The notes: a model not told the origin generated them from the letters alone. A DNA stretch of 57,144 nucleotides from Caldithrix abyssi DSM 13497 (GCA_945865405.1 CAMBDS010000015.1:1-57144), one strand, 5' to 3'. Positions 42,968-50,871 are shown, numbered from the stretch's first letter. Numbers and translations are program-made.

Positions 42968-43336
42968 TTATTTCAGCGAACTACTTTGAAGACCGTATTT
43001 TTCGATTATTAAACGAAGCAATTTGAATAATTCGGGGATGTCGTCAACAGTGAGTCCCCAGATTCTTTCTATTTCAACATCATCGTATTCATGAATAAGA
43101 AAATTCCTGTGCCCTATAATTCGACGCCAAGGAATTTCCGGATGAAAATCACGAAATTCTCGACTAATACGAGTCGCGGCCTCTCATAATATTTCGAGTC
43201 GTCTTTCTATTGCAAGTCTTAAATTCAGGTTGGCGTGATATTGATCTAAAGAAATGTCTGCCATCTCGTCCTTGATCTGTTGGGTCATACGGTACATATC
43301 AACCAACGAAGCGAGGCTCCTCCTGTCAGGCTGCAT
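42968..43336 (-). pseudogene. hepT: HepT (DUF86) toxin gene broken by an in-frame TGA (pair 2)
   Basis: The ATG at 43336 overlaps the MNT gene by 11 nt. 50 codons (MQPDRRSLASLVDMY... LAIERRLEIL) lead to TGA at plus 43184-43186. The same frame then continues for 71 codons with the rest of HepT: 'EAATRISREFRDFHPEIPW', 'RNFLIHEYDDVEIERIW' and a normal end. The stop replaces the glycine of the conserved 'IGEA' motif (GGA to TGA). The catalytic R-x4-H-x-Y motif is intact but lies beyond the stop. Confidence 0.85.
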
Positions 43337-43625
43337 AAACTACTTCATAAGAGCTGAGAATATCTTCCCGTCGAATAGGGTTGCGAATTGCCTTTTTCTC
43401 GACGAGATCGACTTCACGACCGAAGATACTCTCCAACTCATCTTTCATATCGACAAGGTGCCATAAACTCCATGGCGCATCAGGCTCGAAAGTAACCAGG
43501 ACATCGACATCACTATCCGGTCTGAAGTCGTCGCGCAAGACCGAACCAAACAGAGCGAATTCAGTAATCCGCCACTTGGTACAGAAAGCCTTTATTTTGG
43601 GACTATCGATATCGATAGAAATCAT
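43326..43625 (-). CDS. mntA: MNT-type nucleotidyltransferase antitoxin (pair 2)
   Basis: 99 residues. 'EFALFGSVLRDDFRPDSDVDVLVTF' carries the GS and DxD motif of MntA, which AMPylates HepT on Tyr and neutralises it. The gene is intact although its HepT partner carries a nonsense codon. It follows a glycosyltransferase by 31 bp. Confidence 0.87.
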   Translation of the reverse strand: MISIDIDSPKIKAFCTKWRITEFALFGSVLRDDFRPDSDVDVLVTFEPDAPWSLWHLVDMKDELESIFGREVDLVEKKAIRNPIRREDILSSYEVVYAA

Positions 43626-43656
43626 GTTTGAACCGGTAATTTTTACTGCGTATGAG

Positions 43657-44883
43657 TTAAGTAAAAGACCTGTACAACCTCAAATGCTGCCGGGCTGTGG
43701 AACGAAGATCGAGCCGTCGCTCGGCATATCTAACGCAACGTTCCGACCATTCGGGCCAATCCTTCACAATCTGATCGAGCTGTTCGTAGTCTGCCGGGTT
43801 ATCGGGATCAATAACAACCCCAAGCAGTTTCTCGCGAATGATCTTCACAGGCAACCCCACCATCGTCTTATCAACAATTAGCGGAATCCCGGCGGCAAGG
43901 TATTCGGCGATTTTCACTGACCAAAGCGAATGAATATTGACAGCCCGGAATATCAGCCCGAAAGTCGCCCCTTGCATCGCAAAGGGCATCTCTGCTGGCC
44001 TACGGCTTTCGAATGTCACTCGAGTAATGTCAACTCCGCCGCTTTCCAGCGTCTCAAGAGCCTTTTGCGGATTTGCCGTCGTAATCAGGCGTAATCTTGC
44101 TTCGGGAAACTGCCGACTGAGTCCGATAAAATGCCTGCCGACAAGACCTGGATCGTTCCAGACCGAGTGCAATTCACCGATGAAGAGCATTTCTACGCCG
44201 TCACGGCTTTGGCCTTGAAGCCTGAAAGCCTCCCGCCCCTCCCCAAAGGCTGAAACATCCGTTCGGTTCGGCACAAAAATCGAGCGTTTGGCACCGCGGT
44301 GGAGAAACTCATCACGAAATTCTGATGTCACCCCAATAACCGCATCCGAATTGGAAATCAGCATCGACTCGAAAGATTTCCAAAAGAGTTCCGTGTAAGA
44401 ACCTTTCTCCCAGATCGAGTTCATCACCATCTCGTCAGGGTAAGGCCCTCGCGGGTCAAATACGGTGCGTAAATCGAGGAAATGAGACACCGTCCTCGCC
44501 AGTAGTGCGGCAGGATACCCTCGGCTATGCACAATCCGGCAACCTGTAAAGAGCGCGACAAAATACGTCGGAACTGCCCAAAGGAAAATCAAAAGCGACG
44601 CAGGGTAACTCCATTTTGCTGGAAAAAGCATCGGAAGAAGAACTACCGTAACCCCCGATTCAGCCATCGTTTGTTTAAATTGTGGAATCCTTTGCCGGTC
44701 TTTCCACAATGATTGTGGCGACAAAAAGCTCAGGAGCACAATCTTCTTTAAAGAGCCAAGTTCGCCTAATTTCTGCAGCATCCTGACGACCTGGGTATGC
44801 AGGATGCCCGTTCTCAGGACGTTCTCATGATAGGTTAGGTACAGGAGCCCCTTTTGCACTGGCTTCAGCGACCTATGCATCAA
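43657..44883 (-). CDS. Glycosyltransferase, GT4-like
   Basis: 408 residues with a GT-B layout. The N-terminal half contains 'VHSRGYPAALLARTV' and 'FDPRGPYPDEMVM', and the C-terminal half 'MLFIGELHSVWNDPGLVGRHF' and 'AEYLAAGIPLIVDKTMVGLP', as in group 1 transferases. It likely transfers a sugar to a cell-surface glycan; donor and acceptor are unknown. The ATG overlaps the DinB stop by 4 nt (ATGA), so the two are coupled. Confidence 0.8.
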   Translation of the reverse strand: MMHRSLKPVQKGLLYLTYHENVLRTGILHTQVVRMLQKLGELGSLKKIVLLSFLSPQSLWKDRQRIPQFKQTMAESGVTVVLLPMLFPAKWSYPASLLIFLWAVPTYFVALFTGCRIVHSRGYPAALLARTVSHFLDLRTVFDPRGPYPDEMVMNSIWEKGSYTELFWKSFESMLISNSDAVIGVTSEFRDEFLHRGAKRSIFVPNRTDVSAFGEGREAFRLQGQSRDGVEMLFIGELHSVWNDPGLVGRHFIGLSRQFPEARLRLITTANPQKALETLESGGVDITRVTFESRRPAEMPFAMQGATFGLIFRAVNIHSLWSVKIAEYLAAGIPLIVDKTMVGLPVKIIREKLLGVVIDPDNPADYEQLDQIVKDWPEWSERCVRYAERRLDLRSTARQHLRLYRSFT

Positions 44884-45404
44884 ACGGGGTTGACCAGCCT
44901 GTTAAAGGCTATCCACGGTCCCATCGGGTCTTTGAATCGCTTGCCCAGAACACGACAGACCTGATAGATATGGGTCAAGTCATGAGCGGGCCAGGTGGCG
45001 ATCAGGTTGCCGAGGGTAACTGTCCCAAACGTGGCATGGATTCCCGTTTTCGCAAGATCAGCTTCAGTAAGCCCAAGCCCCTTTAGCCATTTCACATTCT
45101 CAGGCCTTAGTGCCATAAATTCATCGAGCAATTCGATCATCGACTTGCCCTTGGAGGCTTCGAACTGTGCAAAGCGGTCAAACTGAGGGAATGGCATCGT
45201 CTCGCCATGCTCGATGATGATGTCGATCCGTTGTCGCCACGTATTCATTTCAGCGTGAATCAGGTGGCCAACGACGTCGAACGGGCTCCACGTTTCAGGT
45301 CCTTCGTTGCTCCTGACGACCTCATCCGGGAGTGTTCGCAACAATTGGTTGAACACTGGCGGCGTAAGCGGTAGGTGGTTATATACTTCGGCAAGGATGT
45401 TCAT
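44880..45404 (-). CDS. DinB/YfiT-like metal-binding protein
   Basis: 174 residues of a four-helix bundle with the three-histidine pattern ('DVVGHLIHAEMNTW', 'WPAHDLTHIYQVCR'). DinB_2-type proteins include thiol transferases and maturation factors; the specific activity cannot be told here. It precedes and overlaps the glycosyltransferase. No Shine-Dalgarno site is seen before the ATG. Confidence 0.8.
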   Translation of the reverse strand: MNILAEVYNHLPLTPPVFNQLLRTLPDEVVRSNEGPETWSPFDVVGHLIHAEMNTWRQRIDIIIEHGETMPFPQFDRFAQFEASKGKSMIELLDEFMALRPENVKWLKGLGLTEADLAKTGIHATFGTVTLGNLIATWPAHDLTHIYQVCRVLGKRFKDPMGPWIAFNRLVNPV

Positions 45405-45499
45405 TTGATTAATTTAGAGTTTAAAGATGACTAAGTTGTAGGTGCAAAAAACCAACTGCAGAAGCTCTGTACATCGAAAATCTACAATGTAGCTTTTTT

Positions 45500-45904
45500 T
45501 CACGAGAAACTATCTTCCGTTTCCTTCACGACCTTTTTCGCCCATTTGTAAACTCCCTCGACATACTTGGAGGTTTCTTTATATTCAATGACTGATATAT
45601 CCCTGTCATCATATCGAAACAGCACTGCGTAAGGATTCAATTTGCCAAGATCACTTGACTCGAACGGTGGCGGAAATCCTGCGACCGTTAAAGAATCTAC
45701 GAGTTCGGTCAGATCGTGAGTCCTATTAAATCGAATTTTCTTCGCTGACAACACAGCCTTGAGTGATTTTTCAACACATTGTTGAGCGTGGAACTTGGCA
45801 GGTTCTACGAAATCAATGCCATTGATTTTCAATAATTCGTATGTTTTGAGGTCACGCCTGGCTAAGCGAAGCAACATTTTTGCTTCTTCGGCGCGCTCTT
45901 TCAT
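45500..45904 (-). CDS. HEPN-domain toxin (pair 3)
   Basis: 134 residues. The HEPN core 'AKFHAQQCVEKSLKAVL' is followed by 'IRFNRTHDLTEL', where RFNRTH gives the R-x4-H ribonuclease motif. The C-terminal 'AVLFRYDD' is also typical. The frame is intact. It overlaps the MNT gene by 53 nt if the first ATG is used, or by 26 nt from M10. Confidence 0.82.
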   Translation of the reverse strand: MKERAEEAKMLLRLARRDLKTYELLKINGIDFVEPAKFHAQQCVEKSLKAVLSAKKIRFNRTHDLTELVDSLTVAGFPPPFESSDLGKLNPYAVLFRYDDRDISVIEYKETSKYVEGVYKWAKKVVKETEDSFS

Positions 45905-46208
45905 AGAGTACCTTTCCTTCCTTTAAAGCCCAACTAATTGCTGACGAGTCCCATTCTGCCCGTTGCTTCATTTCAGCAGGGCTGTAAACCAGAACGTCAA
46001 CGCCAAATCCGACGCTCCCAACCGCAGAGCGAAAATCAACCATCATTCGACCACGGTTTTCGACTTTTTTAACCACCACCAACAGGTCAATATCCGAGTC
46101 GGGCCGGTGATCCCCCCTTGCCCGTGACCCGAACAAGATGATCTTCTCCGGGTGAGCGGCTTTCACAATCCGCCCGACAATGGCTTCCATGTCAGGAGTA
46201 GGAGCCAT
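45852..46208 (-). CDS. mntA: MNT-type nucleotidyltransferase antitoxin (pair 3)
   Basis: 118 residues from MAPTPDMEAIVGRIV. 'IILFGSRARGDHRPDSDIDLLVVV' shows all catalytic residues. The start and the nuoD stop share one base in TGATG, so translation is coupled to nuoD; the longer frame back to 46337 would overlap nuoD by 130 nt and is rejected. Confidence 0.87.
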   Translation of the reverse strand: MAPTPDMEAIVGRIVKAAHPEKIILFGSRARGDHRPDSDIDLLVVVKKVENRGRMMVDFRSAVGSVGFGVDVLVYSPAEMKQRAEWDSSAISWALKEGKVLYERARRRSKNVASLSQA

Positions 46209-47413
46209 CACCTGTCCAACTCTCCACCGATCATATTGACACTGCCAAAGATCGGAATGATATCCGAAAGTAACCCCCCAATCACCATCTTCGGCATAGC
46301 CGCTACCAGAGGGAAGCAAGGCGGTCTGACGCGGCATTTGTAAGGCGTGTCACCACCGGTTGAGATGACGTAAAAGCCAAGCTCGCCGTTGCCACCCTCC
46401 ACAGCCTGATAGACCTCACCGGCAGGAACCTGAATGCCGTGCCCGTCCATGATAAGCTTGAACTGATGCATTAACCCTTCAATGTTGCCGTAAACATCGA
46501 CTTTGTTCGGCAATGATATCCACTTTTCAGGAACATTGACCGGGCCTTCAACCAGCTTGTCAAGCCCCTGCTCAATGATGCTGATCGATTGCTTCATCTC
46601 GAACATGCGGACGAGGTAGCGGTCGTAAACATCTCCGATTTTGCCGATAGGAATCTCAAAGTCGTAGTCGTTGTAGGTGAGATAAGGCTGGTCGCGCCGA
46701 ATGTCGAACGGAACCCCGGAAGCCCTTAGCAAAGGCCCTGTGAACCCCCACTCGATAGCGTCCGCCTTCGACATAGTCCCGACGTTGCGGAACCGGTCGA
46801 TGAAGATGCGGTTCTTGGTGACGAGTTTGTCAAACTCCGACCAAGTCTCTTTGATCCTCGCCAAACGAACCTTCACGGTATCGGCAAAACCCTCCGGTAC
46901 ATCCGCCATCAACCCGCCCACTCGCGTCCAGTTGGTGGTGACGCGAGCACCACAAGCCGCCTCGATCAGCTCGTAAGTCCATTCGCGGGCGCGCATTGCA
47001 TAAAGGAACGCACTCATAGCGCCTACTTCCATCACTTGCGCAGCAAGACAGGTCAGGTGGTCGCTGATGCGGGAAACCTCGCTCATGATGACGCGCAATG
47101 TCTGACAGCGAGGCGGCGTTTCGACGCCGAGAAGCTTCTCGACGGCGAGGCAATACCCGACATTGTTGATCATCGATGAGACGTAGTTGAGCCGGTCGGT
47201 ATAGACAATCGCCTGGTTCCACGGGTGGCGTTCGACCATTTTCTCGAAGGCGCGGTGGAGGAATCCGATGTCGATTGTGACATTGTGGATCACTTCTCCG
47301 TCGAGTTCAAGGTTGAACCGGACGATTCCGTGCATAGCCGGGTGAGCTGGCCCCATCGCAAGCGGCATCGTGCCGCTGGCGGGGAGGATTAGTTGGCGTT
47401 GTGTGAGGGACAT
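46208..47413 (-). CDS. nuoD: NADH-quinone oxidoreductase subunit D
   Basis: 401 residues. The 49-kDa subunit holds part of the quinone site. Signatures include 'MGPAHPAMHGIVRFNLELDG', 'IGFLHRAFEKMVERHPWNQ', 'YVSSMINNVGYCLAVEKLLG' and 'PPCFPLVAAM'. It is not fused to NuoC and is about 4 kb away from it. The start lies right after an AATTCTTAATTATTAATT-type word with no Shine-Dalgarno site. Confidence 0.96.
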   Translation of the reverse strand: MSLTQRQLILPASGTMPLAMGPAHPAMHGIVRFNLELDGEVIHNVTIDIGFLHRAFEKMVERHPWNQAIVYTDRLNYVSSMINNVGYCLAVEKLLGVETPPRCQTLRVIMSEVSRISDHLTCLAAQVMEVGAMSAFLYAMRAREWTYELIEAACGARVTTNWTRVGGLMADVPEGFADTVKVRLARIKETWSEFDKLVTKNRIFIDRFRNVGTMSKADAIEWGFTGPLLRASGVPFDIRRDQPYLTYNDYDFEIPIGKIGDVYDRYLVRMFEMKQSISIIEQGLDKLVEGPVNVPEKWISLPNKVDVYGNIEGLMHQFKLIMDGHGIQVPAGEVYQAVEGGNGELGFYVISTGGDTPYKCRVRPPCFPLVAAMPKMVIGGLLSDIIPIFGSVNMIGGELDR

Positions 47414-47447
47414 TTGTAATTAATAATTAAGAATTAAGATTGAAAAA
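47414..47447 (-). repeat. Low-complexity word before nuoD
   Basis: Tandem TTAATTCTTAATTATTAATT-like units lie directly before the nuoD ATG on the minus strand. Confidence 0.6.
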
Positions 47448-47456
47448 TATCGATAT

Positions 47457-47837
47457 TCAAGAAATAGAGTCGACTTTCGTCACCTGATGAAACACCTGCT
47501 GCCAGTTTCCTCGGATCAGCTTGTAGATGGTGCTTCGCAGGCTTTGCCGGGTCACGTTTCCCGCCTCATCGAGTAGCTTCAGCCGGTACGTTGCCAGCGC
47601 CACTTCGCCGGACAGCTCGCGCACTGCGAACTCTTCGATGACGGGCCTCCCGCCCATTTCGGGTGACGCGACGAGGGCCGCCACAATCCCCGCCTTGTCG
47701 TAAATCGCTCCGTTCCCGCCAAATTCAACGAAGTCCTCCGCGAACAGTGCGGACGACAGCTCCGCTGACCTACGAATTTCAGGCTTATAGACCTGCGTCT
47801 CGAGGGTGAGGAGGAGGTTTTGAAGGTCGTTTGACAA
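47457..47837 (-). CDS. DUF4440/SnoaL-like (NTF2-fold) protein
   Basis: 126 residues: 'ELSSALFAEDFVEFGGNGAI', 'FAVRELSGEVALATYRL', then 'WQQVFHQVTKV'. This order is typical of DUF4440 proteins with the NTF2-like cone fold. No catalytic role can be assigned. It starts 3 bp after HEPN 4 and ends 43 bp before nuoD. Confidence 0.72.
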   Translation of the reverse strand: MSNDLQNLLLTLETQVYKPEIRRSAELSSALFAEDFVEFGGNGAIYDKAGIVAALVASPEMGGRPVIEEFAVRELSGEVALATYRLKLLDEAGNVTRQSLRSTIYKLIRGNWQQVFHQVTKVDSIS

Positions 47838-47840
47838 GGT

Positions 47841-48227
47841 TTAGCTATCTTGACTTAGCAGTTGAAGAAGTTGTTCACGCAACTTCTTACAGATTTCAAA
47901 GCTCTCCTTCGCCTCCTCCAGATCAGCGGAGTCGCCGGGATATCGGAATTCAGTAGCACCCTTATTGAGCTTTCGCAAGTCTCCGCTACTGGCAGTCCAA
48001 TTTGGAACAACTGTCGTTAAAAGGTCGCAGAGCTCAATCAAATCATGGATTTTCGGTGGTCGAACATCCATTTTAATGAGGACTGCTTTTATCAGCTTTT
48101 CGATAGCTTGTTGTGAATGAAAGACTACTGCATCATAAACGGTATCGTTTTCAACAGAGAGTAAATACTCAGCACTCAAGTAATCTCCCTGAGCTTTCTT
48201 AAGCCATTCGTTAATAGTCTTTCGCAT
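47841..48227 (-). CDS. HEPN-domain toxin (pair 4)
   Basis: 128 residues. 'VVFHSQQAIEKLIKAVLIKM' is the HEPN helix, and 'RPPKIHDLIEL' gives R-x4-H. 'ATEFRYPG' is the usual C-terminal element. The frame is intact and overlaps MNT 4 by 17 nt. Confidence 0.85.
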   Translation of the reverse strand: MRKTINEWLKKAQGDYLSAEYLLSVENDTVYDAVVFHSQQAIEKLIKAVLIKMDVRPPKIHDLIELCDLLTTVVPNWTASSGDLRKLNKGATEFRYPGDSADLEEAKESFEICKKLREQLLQLLSQDS

Positions 48228-48528
48228 AGATCACCTTTCCATAATCAACGGCATCGCCTATGAGAGGATCCCCCTCATCATATCGCCATTTCATCTCCGA
48301 TGGCCTTCTGACAATGAGATCGATGGCAAACCGAGGATCAACCTCCATTAGAATATCGTAGGATTTCCTGGACGGCTTACCCTCGAACTCCATCACCACC
48401 AGCAGATCGACGTCAGAGTCTTCCGTTGGCTTTCCATAAGCATACGACCCGAACAGGATGATCCGATCTGGATCGAAGTGCTTTGCTATCTGCCGCGCGA
48501 GGGCGGTTATGTCGCGTTTGTGGATCAA
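48211..48528 (-). CDS. mntA: MNT-type nucleotidyltransferase antitoxin (pair 4)
   Basis: 105 residues. 'RIILFGSYAYGKPTEDSDVDLLVVM' is intact. It begins 3 bp after the DUF433 stop and overlaps HEPN 4, so three genes form one tight unit. A 22-bp near copy of its codons for 'ITALARQI' is at 48809-48830. Confidence 0.87.
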   Translation of the reverse strand: MIHKRDITALARQIAKHFDPDRIILFGSYAYGKPTEDSDVDLLVVMEFEGKPSRKSYDILMEVDPRFAIDLIVRRPSEMKWRYDEGDPLIGDAVDYGKVIYAKDY

Positions 48529-48531
48529 GTT

Positions 48532-48762
48532 CTATTTGTTACTGTTGTCTGAGTATGTCAAACATGCCCTAATATCGTCTGCTTCAAGCCAGGGATAGCC
48601 TTCCAGAATGGTCTCCGGTGTGTCTCCCGCGCCGAGCATTCCGAGTATATGTTCAACCGCCAGCCGTCTGCCCCGAAGGATTGGCTTCCCGCCATAGATA
48701 CCGGGGTCGACGGTGATTCGGTTGAGCAATGCTGTATCGCTCATGTTTCGTAACGGTTTCAT
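48532..48762 (-). CDS. DUF433 protein, antitoxin-like
   Basis: 76 residues. 'ITVDPGIYGGKPILRGRRLAVEHIL' and 'YPWLEADDIRACLTY' match DUF433, a small winged-helix-like protein usually paired with a DUF5615 PIN-like toxin. No DUF5615 gene is present; the next gene is MNT 4. The first ATG has a weak AGGT site, the second (codon 7) none. Confidence 0.8.
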   Translation of the reverse strand: MKPLRNMSDTALLNRITVDPGIYGGKPILRGRRLAVEHILGMLGAGDTPETILEGYPWLEADDIRACLTYSDNSNK

Positions 48763-48808
48763 TACAGTACCTAATTTGTTCTTACTTCTGGCAACCTAAG
48801 CGTCGGGT

Positions 48809-48830
48809 TATCTGCCGCGCGATGGCGGTT
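48809..48830 (-). pseudogene. Scar: near copy of the start region of MNT 4
   Basis: 21 of 22 bases match 48487-48508 in MNT 4 (core TCTGCCGCGCGA). It starts directly after the HNH stop codon. Most simply, it is a fragment of an MNT gene left when DUF433 or the HNH block inserted. Confidence 0.5.
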
Positions 48831-48831
48831 C

Positions 48832-49182
48832 CTACTCTTCATTTGACCACAAAGGTCGTAGCTCTTGGTTTTTGAAGACCCAACCAAAGTAGATCTGCAT
48901 GTGCTTCAATCGACGCCGCAATATCTCCTCACGAATCGCATTTACAAGCTCTTTCCGATCCATCGACTCACCGTTTGGAGGAACCCAGCCAGCTTTTAAG
49001 CGATTGCACAAACTGCAAGCTATCACGATATTTGTCGCATCGTCCAGACCGCCTCTAGAGCGAGGAATCAAATGATCCTCCTCACCGGTCATAAAAGTTT
49101 CAAAATCGATCAGCATGTCTTTGCCGCAATAAACACAGCGGTTATCGCAAGCGGTCATCGCGGCGGAAAAGTACTGGGACAT
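48832..49182 (-). CDS. HNH endonuclease-like protein
   Basis: 116 residues. The zinc Cys pairs ('CVYCGKDM' and 'CSLCNRLK') and the 'EDHLIPRSRGGLDDATNIVIAC' core are those of HNH nucleases. The C-terminal 45 residues ('RRRLKHMQIYFGWVF') are basic. It starts 32 bp after the TIR-like gene and may be its partner nuclease, which is inference from position. Confidence 0.82.
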   Translation of the reverse strand: MSQYFSAAMTACDNRCVYCGKDMLIDFETFMTGEEDHLIPRSRGGLDDATNIVIACSLCNRLKAGWVPPNGESMDRKELVNAIREEILRRRLKHMQIYFGWVFKNQELRPLWSNEE

Positions 49183-49214
49183 AGAAATCCTACAAAGACA
49201 TCTTAACTTGAATA

Positions 49215-50300
49215 CTATTTGTTTGCATTACTCAAAAACACAAGTGTTTGATCTTCAAACAACTGTGCTTTGACTGCCTTTAGACGTTCGCGGATCTCGG
49301 CCTTAAATCCTTTATTTTCATCATTATCAGGACCAAGACGATCATTTCGAAACGAATGCTTGAATTGATTGAGATCAAAGGAAAGACGAACTCTCTTCGA
49401 TTTAGGAGTGCTGACATCTGCTCGATCTCGAGCAAGAATGATTTTCTTGTTTAGAGCATGTGCATACCCAAGCTCATAAAGGCAATTCTCACTTCCTCCT
49501 GTCAAATCAGCTAGGACGAAAGCACAATTTTTTAAGCGTTCGTATATCTCGATGATTATCTCTCGGGGCGGTTCCTCATGCTCTTGAAAATATGGTTTTA
49601 GTCCCGCTTCCAATATGGCTTTCTTGTAGAAATCGATCCACTGACTATGTCCGTGAGCACAACTACCAATAATGAAAACAGTAGTTGTTGAAGGAGTAAT
49701 TTGCTTTTCGAACAGATGATATCCAGCTGCTGTCAGTTTGTACTTATTATTTTCAAATTCGGTCAGCAAACCCGAGCTTACAAGGTAGTCACACATTTGG
49801 CGCAAAACTCCAGGTGTTATTGGAACAATTTTCATTAACATTGACCACTCGACCCAGTTAACGTCGGAGGAGTAAATCGCCTTTATAACCTCATTTCTAA
49901 GGAAAATTCGTTCGTGCATTAGCGATTCCGGCGGGCGATCATAAACTATTCCGCCGCCGGATACTTCAAGCCGGGCAAGATACTGATCATGTTTCTCGAT
50001 TATGTGTTCATTATCGTTATTTTTATCATATTGTCCATCGATTACTATATTTCTCAGGCAGTTAAGAAAATGCTGTAGATCACGCTGTTCATTAAATACA
50101 TAGTTTGTGTGTGCAATGTTAAACTTGAACCTGTGATAAAACTCGCGGTTAGGAACAACCTCTTCTCTTGAGTCAATATCTTGAATAATAAAACCAACAA
50201 TATAGTGCCTACGGTCAGCAGAGCTATCAAAACAGTACAATAGGAACTTGATTGGCTTTGACTCCAATGAGATAAATCGGCCAACTTCACGACGTACCAT
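49215..50300 (-). CDS. Winged-helix protein with C-terminal TIR/2-deoxyribosyltransferase-like domain
   Basis: 361 residues. Residues 1-120 are an unrecognised domain. Residues 140-205 look like a winged helix ('VLRQMCDYLVSSGLLTEFENNKYKLT'). Residues 208-350 form a Rossmann-like effector domain ('TVFIIGSCAHG', 'ERLKNCAFVLADLTGGSENCLYELGYAHALNKKIILA') like the TIR-like and nucleoside 2-deoxyribosyltransferase-like domains that cleave NAD or nucleotides in defence proteins. The start has AGGAG placed over the DUF4926 stop. The gene is AT-rich relative to nuo genes. A defence role is inferred. Confidence 0.75.
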   Translation of the reverse strand: MVRREVGRFISLESKPIKFLLYCFDSSADRRHYIVGFIIQDIDSREEVVPNREFYHRFKFNIAHTNYVFNEQRDLQHFLNCLRNIVIDGQYDKNNDNEHIIEKHDQYLARLEVSGGGIVYDRPPESLMHERIFLRNEVIKAIYSSDVNWVEWSMLMKIVPITPGVLRQMCDYLVSSGLLTEFENNKYKLTAAGYHLFEKQITPSTTTVFIIGSCAHGHSQWIDFYKKAILEAGLKPYFQEHEEPPREIIIEIYERLKNCAFVLADLTGGSENCLYELGYAHALNKKIILARDRADVSTPKSKRVRLSFDLNQFKHSFRNDRLGPDNDENKGFKAEIRERLKAVKAQLFEDQTLVFLSNANK

Positions 50301-50310
50301 AATCTAACTC

Positions 50311-50436
50311 CTAACTTTCTTGATCATACTTCCTGTCGCCCGGGCGTACGCGAACAACATTGCCAATTTCACCCACTTCGAGTCCGTATTCAGGAAGATC
50401 GGTTTTGAGAACTATTCTAACGAGTTCATTTATCAT
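50311..50436 (-). CDS. DUF4926-like protein, short or truncated
   Basis: 41 codons: MINELVRIVLKTDLPEYGLE, then 'VGEIGNVVRVRPGDRKYDQES'. This is the N-terminal part of DUF4926, whose members usually run to about 65-80 residues with a 'YEVEF' strand and more after it. The ATG overlaps the hicB stop by 4 nt (ATGA). The frame ends at the AGGAG site of the TIR-like gene, so the inserted gene may have removed its end. Confidence 0.65.
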   Translation of the reverse strand: MINELVRIVLKTDLPEYGLEVGEIGNVVRVRPGDRKYDQES

Positions 50437-50645
50437 GCCACAGCCACATACCGCGCCTCGCTGTGCGGCTCAGGCACTGGTAGGCCGTCTTCCAGCATAC
50501 CTTCAATGTGAAACTGAAGGGCTTCACGCATGTTGTCTTCTGTTTCCTTTTCTGTTTGACCGGTTGCAATACAACCTGGAACATCGGGCGAATATGCAGA
50601 ATAGTTGTTGCCGTAATGCTCGATAATAATTAGATAACGATGCAT
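50433..50645 (-). CDS. hicB: HicB antitoxin
   Basis: 70 residues. 'RYLIIIEHYGNNYSAYSPDVPGCIATGQTEKETEDNMREAL' is the HicB RNase H-like fold. No added HTH is seen. The start shares a base with the hicA stop (TAATG). It would bind and neutralise HicA. Confidence 0.9.
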   Translation of the reverse strand: MHRYLIIIEHYGNNYSAYSPDVPGCIATGQTEKETEDNMREALQFHIEGMLEDGLPVPEPHSEARYVAVA

Positions 50646-50845
50646 TATTTGCTCCTTTTCTTTTCGATCTTGGACTGGCTGTAGATGCTACTCAACACAT
50701 CAGGGTGAACGTCATCGCCTGGATGCCCATTTACAGTGACAAGACCTTTCTTCGAATTATGTTTGAATTGCCGGTGGCTTCCCTTTGTTCTTACAAGGAA
50801 CCATCCGTCGTCATGGATGAGGTCTAAAATTTCTCTAACCTTCAA
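50645..50845 (-). CDS. hicA: HicA toxin
   Basis: 66 residues. The dsRNA-binding-like fold with catalytic His is seen in 'GSHRQFKHNSKKGLVTVNGHPGDDVHPDVLSSIYSQ'. HicA cleaves mRNA. Toxin-first order and coupling to hicB are as usual for hicAB. Confidence 0.9.
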   Translation of the reverse strand: MKVREILDLIHDDGWFLVRTKGSHRQFKHNSKKGLVTVNGHPGDDVHPDVLSSIYSQSKIEKKRSK

Positions 50846-50871
50846 CTAAATTCCGTTACTTGTTAATCTAC

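Noticed and set aside
43184-43186. UGA read as glycine (alternative genetic code), suggested by TGA at the conserved Gly of HepT
   Set aside because: TGA is a working stop for nuoD (TGATG), nuoH, hicB and the HEAT gene, and glycine codons are normal elsewhere. The other broken HEPN gene carries TAA, so simple gene decay explains both.
45452-45490. Possible terminator CTACA-A-TGTAG followed by T7
   Set aside because: The stem is only 5 bp and the T-run is on the plus strand, opposite to all nearby genes.
46209-46337. Longer N-terminus for MNT 3
   Set aside because: It would overlap the end of nuoD by 130 nt with no family similarity; the TGATG start fits.
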